A stretch of DNA of 61,745 nucleotides from an uncultured Ruminococcus sp. (GTDB taxonomy: Bacteria > Bacillota > Clostridia > Oscillospirales > Ruminococcaceae), in the NCBI GenBank assembly GCA_902783005.1, contig CACZPI010000081.1, positions 1 to 61,745 of the forward strand, given 5' to 3'. The notes under the pieces were generated by a model. That model saw nothing but the letters and a program-made list of their open reading frames with translations, did no database searches and was not told the origin of the DNA. This document shows positions 55,796 through 61,745 of this stretch, piece after piece. Position 1 is the stretch's first letter; the number at the start of each line of letters is the position of its first letter. The position numbers and the translations under genes are program-made.

Positions 55796-56986
55796 ATGAA
55801 ACACAAACGAATACTGACGCCGCTTGTGACGCTCATGCTGTCGGTGATCCTGGCAGGCATTGCCAGTGGAAATCCCTTACATGCATCTGCAAGCGGCGTG
55901 GACAATATCATTGCACGCGCGGATTACTGGTACAGCATCACCTGGACTGCCCAACGCGATGTCAACGGCTGGCGGGACGAGAGCGTCTACAAGAAGGGAG
56001 AGACCTACCATCTTCCCTATGGACAGCCGATGAGCGCAGGAAAATATCTGTTCTATGCGATTCCTGTGGAATCCCTGATCGAAGCATCCCGGGATCCGTC
56101 AAGTGAATTCTACACCCAGCGTTCCCTCAATGCTGCCAACGGCAATGCCTATTCCACATTCTATGCGACCGACTGTTCGTCATTCTGCTCCTACTGCTGG
56201 AATCTGCCGAAGCGAACGACCACCTATTACTGGTCTGGGCTCCCGGTGCAGAGTCTCGGAAAATGCACCCTCGCCCACATTGCCAAAATTGAACCCGGCG
56301 ATGTGCTCAACAAGTCCGCATCCCATGTCGTACTCGTGACACGCATCCTTGATAACGGCACCTATGAGATCACAGAGCAGACCGTTCCGGAAATGAAACG
56401 CTCCTACTACACGGCAGAGGAGCTGGTCAAGAAATACAGTGCCTTTACCATTTACCGCTACAATTACAGGAACGACGTTCCCCCGCCGGAGCGCGTCAAA
56501 TTCTGTGACGGCGAGAAATCCCTGGTCACAGCACATGACGCTGTTGTGAGCAAGTGGATCGTCAACCGGAATGAACAGTATTTTGAAACCGGCATCCGCA
56601 TCGGTCTCTATCCCGACAAAATGCGAACCTTCGTGACCGGCACGCACTGCGGCTGGAATGAATTCTTTGTGGAGTACCGTCTCAAAGAAAAGATTGGTGC
56701 TCTGCTGCCGCAGACCACCTATTATTACCAGTTCTACATGCTTTCCGAGGATCAGACACGCTGCTTCAATTCCGAGATCTTTTCCGTGACAACCCCCGGT
56801 GTCCGCTATGATGTGAACGGGGACGATGTATTTGACACCGCGGATGTGCAGCTTGTCCAGAGCTGGCTGATGAAGGCTCCTGACGCCGCGCTTTGCGACT
56901 GGATGAATGCCGACGTCAACACCGACAAGAAGGTGGATGTATACGACCTTGCCGTACTGAAATCCAAGCTCAGAGAAAACGGCTGA
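55796..56986 (+). CDS. Secreted NlpC/CHAP-like protein with dockerin
   Basis: A 396-residue exported protein: signal peptide (about 1-32), a papain-like domain (about 40-225) with C127 in YATDCSSFCSYCW and H177 in SASHVVLVTRI, resembling NlpC/P60 or CHAP amidases; a fibronectin-like stretch (about 230-330); and a C-terminal dockerin (about 338-393; DVNGDDVFDTADVQLVQ and DVNTDKKVDVYDLAVLK). It may cut peptidoglycan or another amide-linked polymer while bound to a scaffoldin. Substrate is inference. Confidence 0.8.
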   Translation: MKHKRILTPLVTLMLSVILAGIASGNPLHASASGVDNIIARADYWYSITWTAQRDVNGWRDESVYKKGETYHLPYGQPMSAGKYLFYAIPVESLIEASRDPSSEFYTQRSLNAANGNAYSTFYATDCSSFCSYCWNLPKRTTTYYWSGLPVQSLGKCTLAHIAKIEPGDVLNKSASHVVLVTRILDNGTYEITEQTVPEMKRSYYTAEELVKKYSAFTIYRYNYRNDVPPPERVKFCDGEKSLVTAHDAVVSKWIVNRNEQYFETGIRIGLYPDKMRTFVTGTHCGWNEFFVEYRLKEKIGALLPQTTYYYQFYMLSEDQTRCFNSEIFSVTTPGVRYDVNGDDVFDTADVQLVQSWLMKAPDAALCDWMNADVNTDKKVDVYDLAVLKSKLRENG

Positions 56987-57009
56987 TATTCCTCATTGAA
57001 ACTGCAAAA

Positions 57010-57041
57010 CAGACCTCCGGCATCATTGTCCCGGAGGTCTG
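57010..57041. terminator. Terminator between dockerin gene and speE operon
   Basis: An 11-bp stem (57010-57020 with 57031-57041) lies between convergent genes. Confidence 0.7.
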
Positions 57042-57046
57042 AATTC

Positions 57047-58546
57047 TTATTCCCAGTTGCGGACAGCTTCATTGTAATACTGCATCAGCATGGGCTTGGT
57101 CAGCTGATTGATCTCGACATCGTCTGCCGTTTCATCCTTGCCGAACACAAAAAGCGCCGGAAGATTGTCTTCCGACAGGTATTTCGTCTGGTCATACAGC
57201 GGGTGCTGCTGCGTCAAGGGCTGCGCGGATGCCATCTGGAATCCCCAGTCTCCGAAGGCAGGCACCTGCAAATGATAGGAGGCCACATACAGCCCCTCGC
57301 TTTCCATCGTCCTGCCGATGCACCAATAAGCCTTCACCGCGTAATAGGGACTTGTGGACTGCACATTCATGACGCCGTCCTCTGCCAGACAATTCCGGCA
57401 CATGCGGTAGAAAACATTGGTATAGAGCTTATTGAGCACCTCGTTATTGGGATCGGGCAGATCGACAATGATCACATCGTATTTCTCTGTGCAATGCTCC
57501 AGATATTCATACGCATCGGTATTGATGATATGCACCCGCTCATTGGAAAGGGAGCCTTCATTCAGTGCGGAGATCTGCTTATCCTCGCTGCACAGACGGG
57601 TCATTTCCGGGTCAAGATCCACCAGTGTGATCTGTGTATCCGGGTATTTCAGCAGCTCCCTTGCCGCCATACCATCCCCGCCGCCAAGCACCAGCACATT
57701 ATCCCTTGCAGGGGCATAGGCCATCGGTACATGGATCAGTGCTTCATGATAGCGGTATTCATCGGAGGAGGAAAACTGACAGTTTCCGTCCAGATACAGC
57801 CGCAGATCATTCTTGTGCTTTGTTACCACGATCTTCTGGTACTGGGATTGCTCCATCAGGATCACATTATCCCGGTAAAGCCCGCCCTCGATCAGATTTC
57901 CGACATTCTCCGCAGTCATGCAGGCAATCACCATGCACCCGAGCAGCACTGCCGATACGATCCGGTAGCTGCGGCCGTGACGAATGCGGTTATGATACCG
58001 GAAGACGATCAGCACCGCCGCCGTCAGATTCATGACACCCGCCAGCGCCGCCGTCGCAAAATAGCCCAGATGCGGCAGCAGCACCATCGGAAAGGCAATG
58101 GAACCGATCAGGCCGCCGATGTAATCAAAGGAAAACAGTGAGGAGAGCGTAATGCGCAGATCCTTCTGATCATGCTCGATGATGCGCGTCAGAAGCGGGA
58201 TTTCAAGCCCCGCCAGCGTTCCGATCGCCAGGATCTCTGCATACATCACCAGGGCATAGGATTCCAGATAAAGATTGGCCAGAAACAGCACCAGCGCACT
58301 GGTGCCGCCGATGATGCCGATGGCGATTTCCACATTGGCCAGTCTTGCCCACAAATGCTTGCGGATGAACTTGGACAGATACGATCCGAGGCCGAGTGCG
58401 CACATGTACAGTCCGATCGTCACGGAATATTGCAGCGTAGAGTCCCCTACAAGATACGAGCTGACCGCGCTGATGATCAGCTCGTAGACCATGGAACAGC
58501 CCGAGATGATCAGCGTGGTCAGCATCAGTAAACGATAATCTTTCAT
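57047..58546 (-). CDS. Membrane-fused spermidine synthase-like protein
   Basis: A 499-residue protein. The N-terminal half has about six or seven helices (10-215) and the C-terminal half is a polyamine aminopropyltransferase domain (about 225-470) with VLVLGGGDGMAAREL, VDLDPEM, TDAYEYL and VDLPDPNN motifs of spermidine synthase. Soluble SpeE proteins are about 280 residues, so this is the membrane-fused variant. It follows DUF350 by three bases in an operon with speD and DUF4178. It may attach aminopropyl groups to a membrane-related substrate, which is inference. Confidence 0.88.
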   Translation of the reverse strand: MKDYRLLMLTTLIISGCSMVYELIISAVSSYLVGDSTLQYSVTIGLYMCALGLGSYLSKFIRKHLWARLANVEIAIGIIGGTSALVLFLANLYLESYALVMYAEILAIGTLAGLEIPLLTRIIEHDQKDLRITLSSLFSFDYIGGLIGSIAFPMVLLPHLGYFATAALAGVMNLTAAVLIVFRYHNRIRHGRSYRIVSAVLLGCMVIACMTAENVGNLIEGGLYRDNVILMEQSQYQKIVVTKHKNDLRLYLDGNCQFSSSDEYRYHEALIHVPMAYAPARDNVLVLGGGDGMAARELLKYPDTQITLVDLDPEMTRLCSEDKQISALNEGSLSNERVHIINTDAYEYLEHCTEKYDVIIVDLPDPNNEVLNKLYTNVFYRMCRNCLAEDGVMNVQSTSPYYAVKAYWCIGRTMESEGLYVASYHLQVPAFGDWGFQMASAQPLTQQHPLYDQTKYLSEDNLPALFVFGKDETADDVEINQLTKPMLMQYYNEAVRNWE

Positions 58547-58549
58547 GGA

Positions 58550-58981
58550 TTACAGGATCACACCGCTGATGGTGATGGCAAGACCGATGAAGATACCGGC
58601 TACCATGATACCTGCCGCTGTATTTGCATTGCCGATCTCGTCATTGAGATTGTACTGCTTGTGGAAGAAGTTCAGTACAACATAGCCGAGCATAAAGAAG
58701 GCAATGCCGATGATGAAATAGGCTGCACTGCTCATCAGGCCGGATACCAGCGATTCATGTACTGCCTCGCCTGCCGGAGAAGAGATCGCCGAGCGCAGCA
58801 GAATGCCGACGCCGATATTGGTGCCTGCCGATACAAAGCCGACAGATTTGTTGCCCTTCTTGATCTCCTCCGGGAAGGAGCAGGGAATGATGAGGTCGAT
58901 CAGCCAGTTTCCGAGCAGCATCAGCACGATGCCAATGCACGAATAGATCGCCACGTCCAGAATATCCATCAAAAAGTCCAT
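58550..58981 (-). CDS. DUF350 membrane protein
   Basis: A 143-residue protein of about four helices in two similar halves, each with a GxxxGIG-like pattern (VSAGTNIGVGILL and MVAGIFIGLAITI), as in DUF350/YjfL proteins. The ATG at 58981 has GGAGG eight bases upstream; an upstream TTG is less likely. DUF350 proteins lie beside spermidine-synthase-like and glutathionylspermidine-synthase-like genes in several phyla. Confidence 0.88.
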   Translation of the reverse strand: MDFLMDILDVAIYSCIGIVLMLLGNWLIDLIIPCSFPEEIKKGNKSVGFVSAGTNIGVGILLRSAISSPAGEAVHESLVSGLMSSAAYFIIGIAFFMLGYVVLNFFHKQYNLNDEIGNANTAAGIMVAGIFIGLAITISGVIL

Positions 58982-59000
58982 AGTCAATACCTCCGATCTG

Positions 59001-60095
59001 TTATTTGCCGCCGCTCAGGCCGCCGCCGGACGACTGTCTGGCGTCAATGCTGCTCTGACGGACACTGCTTGAATAGGATGAATAGCCGTTGTCATACGAA
59101 TAGGTGAACGAATCGCCGGAATAGGAGCTGTACGGCGAGCTCAGGCTCGAATAGCTGGAGGAATCGTCTCCGTATCCGGTCGAATAGTAGAAGCTCCGGT
59201 AATACCGCCGTGACCGGTCTGTGCCTTCATACAGGTCATCATCGGTCGTGTAGGCGTATTTCCGGTTTGATACCTGTACCAGCACTTCACCGTTGACAGA
59301 AGGATATACCACACAGTATTCCTTCTTGGTCAGGATGGCGATTGCCCCCTCCGCTTCGTCGGAATCCTGCTGTACATACTGCGTATTGCCTTCGATCTCA
59401 TAGATAATATCCCGCGCAGTCTGGTCGATCGTATAGGTATCCGGCGCCTTGTAGACATTTGCCTTCTGCCGTTCATTGCCGGTAACGGAAGTGATGTAAG
59501 TATAATTGCTGCTCTTCTTCAGATACTTGGCAATGGTGGACGGTACATGGAGCATGCTGGCGATCGAGCCGAACATTTCACCAAAGACGAGCAGAAGCGG
59601 AATCGCTATAAAACCGATCACCATTCCGAGGCCGCCGCCGCTGGTTTTTCTCTGGATCTTTTTCTTGTATTCCGCATCATGCTCAATGAGCCAGAATTCG
59701 TCCTCATCCAGATAATAACCGGTCGAGCATTCACGCTCATCCTCCCAGACCTCATCGGAAATGATCAGCTCCTCGGTCTCATCCTCAAACTCCGTGAAAT
59801 CCGCCTCGTCACCGACCTCAACATCCACCGAACCGCTGCAGCTGATAACACGTTCACGCCCGTGATCCACCCAGTGGTACAGATCGCGGTTGATGTATTC
59901 GCGCTGCTTCTGCCAGATGGAATACTCCTTATAAGTATCATCCACGCTCAGCCAGTGCTCGCTGTGATCGCTCTCTGACAGGATGCGGTATTCATCCCAG
60001 CAGCAGCCGTCATTGGTATTCCGGTAGGTGATGATCCCGACAACGCGGTATTCCCCGCCGTCTGCACAGATCAGATCGCCCAGTTCAAATTTCAA
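59001..60095 (-). CDS. DUF4178 protein with one helix and Ser/Tyr-rich tail
   Basis: A 364-residue protein. The N-terminal part (about 1-140) is DUF4178-like (LGDLICADGGEYRVVGII, WDEYRILSESDHSEHWLSVD), followed by a hydrophobic segment (about 157-185), a second soluble region and a Ser/Tyr/Gly-rich tail ending SGGGLSGGK. The start is TTG at 60095, with GGAGGG seven bases away; it overlaps the speD stop by 11 bases. Function unknown; always near polyamine or PspA-type genes in my recollection. Confidence 0.8.
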   Translation of the reverse strand: MKFELGDLICADGGEYRVVGIITYRNTNDGCCWDEYRILSESDHSEHWLSVDDTYKEYSIWQKQREYINRDLYHWVDHGRERVISCSGSVDVEVGDEADFTEFEDETEELIISDEVWEDERECSTGYYLDEDEFWLIEHDAEYKKKIQRKTSGGGLGMVIGFIAIPLLLVFGEMFGSIASMLHVPSTIAKYLKKSSNYTYITSVTGNERQKANVYKAPDTYTIDQTARDIIYEIEGNTQYVQQDSDEAEGAIAILTKKEYCVVYPSVNGEVLVQVSNRKYAYTTDDDLYEGTDRSRRYYRSFYYSTGYGDDSSSYSSLSSPYSSYSGDSFTYSYDNGYSSYSSSVRQSSIDARQSSGGGLSGGK

Positions 60096-60441
60096 TTGCA
60101 GTCCCTCCCTTCACATCTCGCCGGATCATTTTCGTCCGGATCGTATCAGCGCCCAGCGTCCGGCCAAGCGCCTGTGCCACCTCCTGCGGGATGCCCTGCG
60201 TGCAGGAGAAAATATCCACAGCAGCATAGCCGTATTCCGGCCATGTATGGATCGAAATATGCGATGTACTGATTACGGCGATGTAAGAAACGCCCATCGG
60301 CTCAAAGCGGTGGACGCATTCCTCGACCACCTGTGCACCGACGGCATGAACCGCCTCATGCGCCGCCTGTGTCAGCAGCTTTGCATCATCGAGCCGCTGC
60401 ACATCGCATCCGTAGTAATCTGCCAGTAATTGTTCTGCCAA
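60085..60441 (-). CDS. speD: S-adenosylmethionine decarboxylase-like proenzyme
   Basis: A 118-residue class-1B AdoMet decarboxylase homologue that should cleave itself to form a pyruvoyl group and supply decarboxylated AdoMet to the aminopropyltransferase in the same operon. The processing region reads VISTSHISIHTWPEYGYAAV; the usual Glu before the cleaved serine is Thr here. The HTWPE and FSC (about residue 79) motifs are intact. GGAGG precedes the ATG. Some SpeD homologues have become ornithine or arginine decarboxylases, so substrate should be tested. Confidence 0.88.
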   Translation of the reverse strand: MAEQLLADYYGCDVQRLDDAKLLTQAAHEAVHAVGAQVVEECVHRFEPMGVSYIAVISTSHISIHTWPEYGYAAVDIFSCTQGIPQEVAQALGRTLGADTIRTKMIRRDVKGGTAIEI

Positions 60442-60477
60442 TGCCAGTCCTCCGGATCCTTGCTATTCTTATTTACA

Positions 60478-60506
60478 AGTATATACCAAACCAGCCCGCT
60501 TGTCAA
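60478..60506 (-). promoter_or_regulatory. Promoter of speD operon
   Basis: Perfect TTGACA (60501-60506), 17-base spacer, TATACT (60478-60483) on the minus strand. Confidence 0.8.
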
Positions 60507-60560
60507 TAGATGTAGAGAAAAATGCACCTGTAACCGTCAGAAACCAAAATCTGCCGGGAG

Positions 60561-60590
60561 TTGACAAAGCGGCCGGGAATGTGGTATAAT
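60561..60590 (+). promoter_or_regulatory. Promoter of Fur-family gene
   Basis: Perfect TTGACA (60561-60566), 18-base spacer, perfect TATAAT (60585-60590). Divergent from the speD promoter. Confidence 0.8.
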
Positions 60591-60642
60591 ATGAATCCGG
60601 GAATGAATTTCAGTTTCCCGTCAGAAAGGGGGCTTCACCCAG

Positions 60643-61119
60643 ATGAAGCAAGGATACAAAACACGCCAGAAGGAACAGATCATTGCCTATCTGACAACGC
60701 ACCCCGGCCAGCATGTCACTGCACAGGAGCTTTCCCGGCATCTTGAAGCCGAGGGAACGCCGGTCGGTACCGCGACCATTTACCGCTGTCTCGATCAGCT
60801 CACCACAGACGGCGTACTGCGAAAATACACCATTGATTCACGCACCTGTGCATGCTATGAATTTATCAGCGAATCCGAGGAATGCCGCAGCCATTTCCAT
60901 CTTAAATGTATGAAGTGCGACAAGCTCATTCATCTGACCTGCGAGCATCTCGACGGGCTTGCCGCACATATTCTGGAGCATCACGGTTTTCAGATCGACA
61001 ACTCCAAAACCGTCCTTTACGGGCTTTGCGCTGACTGTCAGGCGGGCAATACGCCCCCGCAGATCACCCATGACAGTCATTGCGGCTGTCCGGATTGCTG
61101 CGGATCGGACGGCAGATAA
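60643..61119 (+). CDS. Fur-family metal- or peroxide-responsive regulator
   Basis: A 158-residue winged-helix regulator of the Fur/Zur/PerR family. The DNA-binding part (1-75) contains TATIYRCLDQL; the dimerisation part has two CxxC pairs, C89/C92 and C129/C132, for structural zinc, and histidine-rich positions around HFHLKC. The tail is longer than usual and adds C147, C149, C152 and C153 with H143 and H146. Which metal or stress it senses cannot be read from the sequence. AAAGGGGG lies upstream of the ATG. Confidence 0.92.
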   Translation: MKQGYKTRQKEQIIAYLTTHPGQHVTAQELSRHLEAEGTPVGTATIYRCLDQLTTDGVLRKYTIDSRTCACYEFISESEECRSHFHLKCMKCDKLIHLTCEHLDGLAAHILEHHGFQIDNSKTVLYGLCADCQAGNTPPQITHDSHCGCPDCCGSDGR

Positions 61120-61208
61120 ATCCGTACCGGCGCATCACTCTGCGCCAGCGCATCCAGCCTTTGCGGATCGGATGGATGCGGGCAGTAGATCCGGATCGTC
61201 TCGTCCAT
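61077..61208 (-). CDS. Small hypothetical protein (43 residues)
   Basis: A short frame starting MDETIRIYCPHPSDPQRLDA with GAAGG a few bases before its ATG. It lies 13 bases downstream of the 150-residue gene and its end overlaps the Fur gene on the other strand by 43 bases. The IRIYCPHPSDPQRL and VRIYLPSDPQ segments look like two half-repeats. No known family; may be spurious. Confidence 0.35.
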   Translation of the reverse strand: MDETIRIYCPHPSDPQRLDALAQSDAPVRIYLPSDPQQSGQPQ

Positions 61209-61221
61209 GCCGCACCTTCTT

Positions 61222-61674
61222 TCAGAGATACGGCGTGATGCGGTCGAGGTATTCCCGTTCATGGGAAAGCACCGCTTCGCCCTGCGCCCGCAGCTCATCG
61301 GGAATGTTCTGGTTGTGATTGAGCAGCTCATGCAGCTGCACCATGCCCATATTGGTTCCCTCTGCCATGAGCTTGGCGGCCTTTGCCTCTGTCATGCCGG
61401 TTTTTGCCTTCATGCGGATGATCATTTTGCTGCATTCGCGGGCAGCTTTTCCGGATTCCCGCGGCTCCATCCAGATCTCCGCCATCTGCCGGCGGATGTC
61501 CTGCATCTGCTCGCGGTAATATTCGCGCTGCGTGAACAGCTCCCGCCGCAGAGGCATGTGCTCGACCTCCGGCAGCAGCGCACTGATGCTGTCGGCACCG
61601 ACAGCAAAATTTTTATACATGCCGCTCAGTACGTTTTCCACCGGATTTCCGGTCGTGTGGTCAATTGTTTCCAT
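61222..61674 (-). CDS. Hypothetical helical protein
   Basis: A 150-residue, mostly helical protein with no signal peptide or membrane segment. The motifs EVEHMPLRRELFTQREYYRE and MTEAKAAKLMAEGTNMGM look like a four-helix bundle, possibly a DUF-type bacterial protein of the ferritin-like or spore-related kind, but I do not recognise a named family. The ATG at 61674 has GGAG nine bases upstream; an ATG at 61683 would have its site directly adjacent. The window ends 71 bases upstream with no other gene visible. Confidence 0.6.
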   Translation of the reverse strand: METIDHTTGNPVENVLSGMYKNFAVGADSISALLPEVEHMPLRRELFTQREYYREQMQDIRRQMAEIWMEPRESGKAARECSKMIIRMKAKTGMTEAKAAKLMAEGTNMGMVQLHELLNHNQNIPDELRAQGEAVLSHEREYLDRITPYL

Positions 61675-61745
61675 GTGTGCCATCTCCTTTCCTCACGGGT
61701 AGTATCTGCACACAGGACGCCGCACATACCTGCCGGATCCTTCCA

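Overview
The window reads as a chromosomal segment of a Gram-positive, cellulosome-forming gut Firmicute close to Ruminococcus (Oscillospiraceae/Ruminococcaceae). The basis is four secreted proteins with dockerin modules, one of which also has a cohesin-like module, strong AGGAGG ribosome binding sites, near-consensus TTGACA-N17/18-TATAAT promoters in front of almost every transcription unit, and a substrate-binding protein plus permease system typical of polysaccharide users. No phage, insertion sequence, rRNA or CRISPR array was seen. One tRNA gene (anticodon CAT) is present. Species cannot be fixed from the sequence alone. LAYOUT: 1-238 is a hairpin-rich intergenic stretch. 239-3316 (-) is a secreted esterase with two SGNH domains and a dockerin. 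3501-15142 (-) is the most unusual part: a TM1266-type regulator gene, a structured leader ending in an intrinsic terminator, then eleven tightly packed genes: NifH-like, NifD-like, NifK-like, a second NifH-like, NifD-like, NifK-like, hypF, hypC, hypD, hypE and a small TSCPD protein. These pair the enzymes that build the Fe(CN)2CO unit of [NiFe] hydrogenase with two nitrogenase-like reductase modules. HypA, HypB, hydrogenase subunits, NifB and NifEN are all missing from the window. 15269-21528 holds housekeeping and transport genes (glpK, mntP, tgt, tRNA-Met, aquaporin, a DUF1648-like membrane protein, a SpoU-type methyltransferase). 21703-25292 (+) is a MacB/FtsX-type ABC exporter pair. 25345-37183 (-) is an eight-gene operon with one large carbohydrate-binding lipoprotein-like solute receptor, four sugar-type permeases, a membrane-anchored NHL/TPR protein, a Yip1 membrane protein and a DUF5696 protein. 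37590-37760 is a stand-alone 2[4Fe-4S] ferredoxin. 37857-57000 mixes cellulosome-type secreted proteins (DUF6055 peptidase-like plus dockerin, cohesin plus dockerin, two further dockerin proteins) with tadA, a CPBP-like membrane protein, a C39-like peptidase/NUDIX/propeller operon, an ECF sigma factor with a membrane partner, a PadR/DUF2812 pair, an AraC regulator and a leucine-rich-repeat protein. 57047-60441 (-) is a polyamine-linked operon (speD, DUF4178, DUF350, membrane spermidine synthase). A divergent Fur-family gene and two small hypothetical genes close the window. HOW IT WORKS TOGETHER: the dockerin proteins are expected to be carried by a scaffoldin encoded elsewhere. The sigma factor operon ends in a dockerin gene and has a candidate ECF-type promoter, so it may tie envelope or substrate sensing to cellulosome expression. 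The Hyp/nitrogenase-like operon is the best candidate for an undescribed system, most simply a reductive metallocofactor or hydrogenase-linked pathway, but its product is unknown.
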